A stretch of DNA of 64,000 nucleotides from contig JACRLQ010000052.1 of assembly GCA_016215155.1 (NCBI GenBank), positions 37,003-101,002 of the forward strand, given 5' to 3'. Source of the DNA: Nitrospirota bacterium (GTDB lineage: Bacteria > Nitrospirota > Thermodesulfovibrionia > Thermodesulfovibrionales > UBA6898). Under the pieces are notes generated by a model. That model had not been told where the DNA came from. It searched no databases and saw nothing but the letters and a program-made list of their open reading frames with translations. This document shows positions 61,936 through 64,000 of this stretch, piece after piece. Made by a program: the position numbers and the translations under genes. Each line of letters starts with the position of its first letter. Position 1 is the first letter of the stretch.

Positions 61936-63864
61936 ATCGGGTAGCCGGGGGTAGTTAACCCCCAGCCCCCACACCACCCACCATGCGGGTCCGCAGTGGG
62001 CGGTTCGCAGAAATCATCGGGCCTTAGCCGGATGGTGGATCTTGATCCACAGTGTGCGAATGGAAGTGAGCCCCCTCATACCTGTGCCGATTGCAAAGTC
62101 CTTCGGGACTCCGAGTCTCATCAACTCTCCGATACGAGTCTTTATCCTGCGCCACTGTTTCCAATAGCACATACGGATGCGACGCCTGAGCCAATGATCG
62201 AACTCAACGACATCGTTATACTTCATAGCAACGCCGAAGTAGTTCATCCATCCTTGCACATAGGCACGGATTTTATAATACCGGTAGTCCATCGAGACAC
62301 CCCAACTGCGGCCAGTGAGACGACGCAGTTCGGTTTTAAATCGTGTTATGGATTTCTCAGAGACAGTGAGTTTCTTCCGGGTGAAGGTGAACCCGAGGAA
62401 AGAACTCTCCTCGGCCTTTACCACCCGGCTTTTCTCCCTGTTGACCTTCACCTTGAGGACTTGCTCAAGGAAACGGCTGATACTCTCCATCACGCGATAA
62501 GCGGCCCGTTTGGATTTCACCAGTATGATAAGATCGTCGGCATATCGTGCGAACTGATGCCCCCGTCTCTCCAATTCCTTATCGAGGTCATCCAGAAGGA
62601 TATTGCTCAGAAGCGGAGAAAGCGGCCCGCCCTGCGGTACTCCTTTGGATGTTTCATTCAGCCTGCCGTTTACGACGACACCGGCCCGAAGATACTTGCC
62701 TATCAGACGGAGGATGCCTTTGTCCGTAATGCTCCGGGATACCCGGTTCATCAGAATGTCGTGGTTGACCGTATCGAAGAACTTCTCAAGGTCGATATCC
62801 ACGGCATAGGCATATCCTCTTTGAATGAGCCTCAGTACCTTCTTGACAGCTTGGTGGGCGGAACGGCCCGGCCTGAACCCGAAACTGGATTCAGAGAAAT
62901 AGGGATCAAAGACAGGACTGAGAACCTGGGTGATCGCCTGTTGAATCACACGATCCATGACAACGGGGATGCCCAGAGGTCGGGTACCGCCGCTGTCCTT
63001 TGGAATCTCGACACGTTTTACCGGAGTAGGACAATACGTCCCCTCCAGCAGGGATGCCTTAATCCCCTTCCAGTTCTCATGGGCATACGCGGGGAATTCT
63101 TCGATAGTGATACCATCAATACCGGGAGCCCCTTTGTTGGCCCTGACTTGTTTCCATGCGCTGAGCATGTTGTCTCCTTTGACAACCTGTTCCAATGTGA
63201 CAGGATCGAGGGGACAGCCTTCCATGACGCGCCTCATTCGACTCTCCCGTTCGGATTCATCGCCGTATGAGAGCTCATGATAGTGTCATCCTCTTTTCTA
63301 CGTTCAGGCCTTCGTCGATTGCGACTACTATGCCGTCTGCTGACTTCTGCGTGCTTACCCGCAGTGTTTCCACGGAGGGCGCTATAGAACTGTTCATGAG
63401 TTGCTGTCTGTTTTGTGTCTCCCAAAGACGCCCCTCTTGATAAGGAGGGGTGGCCGAAGGCCGGGGTGGTTGGGACTCATATCCGCCGACAGCAGCGGAA
63501 TATGCCGGGTCATTGTTAAACCGGGTAGACCTGTTCCGGCAGTTGCTCATAAGCCTCCTATCGCGTGACGCGCAGATCTCCCCGGATAAGAACGTGAACT
63601 TTCCGTGCACAAACGCCGCATTTACCCTATCTCCTGAACCTGTGGGCTTTGCCATGATTGGCTGGCTCGCCCAGAGACTAAGCCTTGTATGCGGTTTCTG
63701 TTCGTCGTCTCGCACGTTTGCGCTCCGGCTTCCTACGCACGATTCCTCACGAAATCGCACTTGCCTTCGGCTAGTACTTTTGTTAGTATCCATAATCATG
63801 AACACCTTTCAGTTCTCGTACAGGGGACTTACACCCCATAAGTTCACGCCCATGCCGGGCGTAC
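61936..63864 (-). mobile_element. Group IIC-type intron inserted in an attC site
   Basis: The 1929-base element lies on the minus strand. Its 5' end at 63864 reads GTACGCCCGGCATGGGCGTG, resembling the GUGYG-type start, followed by TGGGGTGTAAGTCCCC of domain I. The reverse transcriptase gene is in domain IV. Domain V is at 62004-61973 (ACCGCCCAC/GTGGGTGGT stem, TGCG/CGCA top, GACC loop). Domain VI contains GGGGGTTAACTACCCCC and the 3' end CCCGAT at 61936. Removal joins AGTTAA to CAATTTG and restores an attC R'' box. It sits on the attC bottom strand just after the attC hairpin, the known habit of IIC-attC introns. It appears intact. Confidence 0.85.
62014..63237 (-). CDS. ltrA: Group II intron-encoded reverse transcriptase/maturase
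   Basis: The 407-residue protein has RT motifs in order: NKGAPGIDGITIEEF, RPLGIPVVMDRVIQQAI, YAVDIDLEKFFDTVNHD, GVPQGGPLSPLLSNILLDDLD, the catalytic YADD in FARYADDLIILVKS, and SFLGFTFTRKK. A maturase X/GIIM domain follows (YVQGWMNYFGVAMKY, RRRIRMCYWKQWRR). There is no C-terminal endonuclease domain, which fits class C introns that use single-stranded or hairpin targets. No stop or frameshift is seen, so it may be active. The start is ATG at 63237. Confidence 0.95.
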   Translation of the reverse strand: MRRVMEGCPLDPVTLEQVVKGDNMLSAWKQVRANKGAPGIDGITIEEFPAYAHENWKGIKASLLEGTYCPTPVKRVEIPKDSGGTRPLGIPVVMDRVIQQAITQVLSPVFDPYFSESSFGFRPGRSAHQAVKKVLRLIQRGYAYAVDIDLEKFFDTVNHDILMNRVSRSITDKGILRLIGKYLRAGVVVNGRLNETSKGVPQGGPLSPLLSNILLDDLDKELERRGHQFARYADDLIILVKSKRAAYRVMESISRFLEQVLKVKVNREKSRVVKAEESSFLGFTFTRKKLTVSEKSITRFKTELRRLTGRSWGVSMDYRYYKIRAYVQGWMNYFGVAMKYNDVVEFDHWLRRRIRMCYWKQWRRIKTRIGELMRLGVPKDFAIGTGMRGLTSIRTLWIKIHHPAKAR

Positions 63865-63951
63865 CAATTTGCTCCAGGCGACGCGGGATTAACCGCTTTT
63901 CGTTTTCAGTTTTGGTCTTCGTGGCCCGCGCCCCTGAGCATGACGTTGTGC
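63865..63951 (+). other. attC site 2, right part (left part at 61930-61935)
   Basis: With AGTTAA at 61930-61935 this segment forms a 93-base attC-like site once the intron is removed. Its stems GCTC/GAGC, AGG/CCT and CGCGGG/CCCGCG stand at the same places as those of attC 1 but with changed, still complementary bases. The central loop is homologous to attC 1 (shared CAGTTTTGG-type core). The R' box reads GTTGTGC (63945-63951). Confidence 0.72.
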
Positions 63952-64000
63952 AGCCATAATAACGGCAATTTAAAAACAATTAAAAAAGGAGAATCGATCA
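63952..64000 (+). other. Start of the next cassette (gene beyond the window)
   Basis: After the R' box the sequence becomes AT-rich and ends AAAAAAGGAGAATCGATCA, a good ribosome site only a few bases from the window edge. A further cassette gene on the plus strand is expected immediately to the right. Confidence 0.45.

Noticed and set aside
63275..63805. A 176-codon minus-strand frame in the 5' part of the intron
   Set aside because: It overlaps domain I structure and a dispersed hairpin repeat, has no recognisable domain, and stops before the RT gene. It is most simply intron RNA.
1..64000. tRNA, rRNA and CRISPR arrays
   Set aside because: No cloverleaf, rRNA stretch or regularly spaced direct repeat array was seen. 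The only tandem repeat, at 59548-59673, has two units and no spacer series.

Overview
The window reads as one contiguous stretch of an anaerobic, autotrophic, nitrate-using bacterium. A complete core of the bacterial Wood-Ljungdahl (CODH/acetyl-CoA synthase) pathway lies beside a periplasmic nitrate reductase (Nap), an octaheme nitrite reductase and several other multiheme c-type cytochromes. This gene mix, the NfnAB transhydrogenase and the YfiR/TonB/histidine-kinase trio are what I would expect from the Nitrospirota (Thermodesulfovibrionia-like) or a neighbouring deep-branching anaerobic lineage. No rRNA or marker phylogeny is available here, so the assignment is inference.

Layout. 1-5.5 kb: the tail of a secreted repeat protein, a parvulin foldase, and an RND efflux pump with its adaptor. 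5.6-10.1 kb: a YfiR / sensor kinase / TonB-receptor operon whose receptor is broken by two homopolymer frameshifts. 10.3-15.6 kb: a nine-gene minus-strand arsenic/metal operon (ArsP-type permease, thioredoxin-like, ArsR, ArsC, Acr3, periplasmic thioredoxin-like, a [2Fe-2S] metallochaperone with an in-frame UGA, CcdA, CDF). 15.9-18.4 kb: rluB-like and aspS. 18.5-20.4 kb: two paralogous multiheme cytochromes. 20.7-22.3 kb: an RNase H-like nuclease and XerD. 22.6-26.5 kb: a receiver and two sensor kinases. 26.8-29.6 kb: a large DUF1566/Fn3 surface protein.

30-37.1 kb: octaheme nitrite reductase plus napA-G-H-B-D, a plausible periplasmic route from nitrate to ammonium. 37.4-45 kb: acsE-acsD-acsC-acsB-acsA(cooS), ending in a strong terminator. 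45-51 kb: a TlpA-like protein, a lipoprotein, a parallel beta-helix protein, NfnBA and a DUF3786 protein. 51.4-56.8 kb: a NuoE/NuoF/NuoG-like iron-sulfur flavoprotein module with a CBS-domain fusion and a possible structured leader RNA. 57-59.2 kb: an ABC-F ATPase and a frameshifted DUF2277 gene. 59.2-59.7 kb: dispersed and tandem repeats.

59.76-64 kb is the most unusual part: a decayed chromosomal integron. An integron-type integrase (minus strand) is split by a GxxExxY gene flanked by inverted repeats. To its right lie two cassette genes on the plus strand and two attC-like sites whose stems covary. A complete group IIC-type intron sits inside the R'' box of the second attC, and the next cassette begins at the window edge. 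The other leading observation is the candidate selenocysteine codon at 11975-11977, followed at the right distance by a bacterial SECIS-like hairpin.
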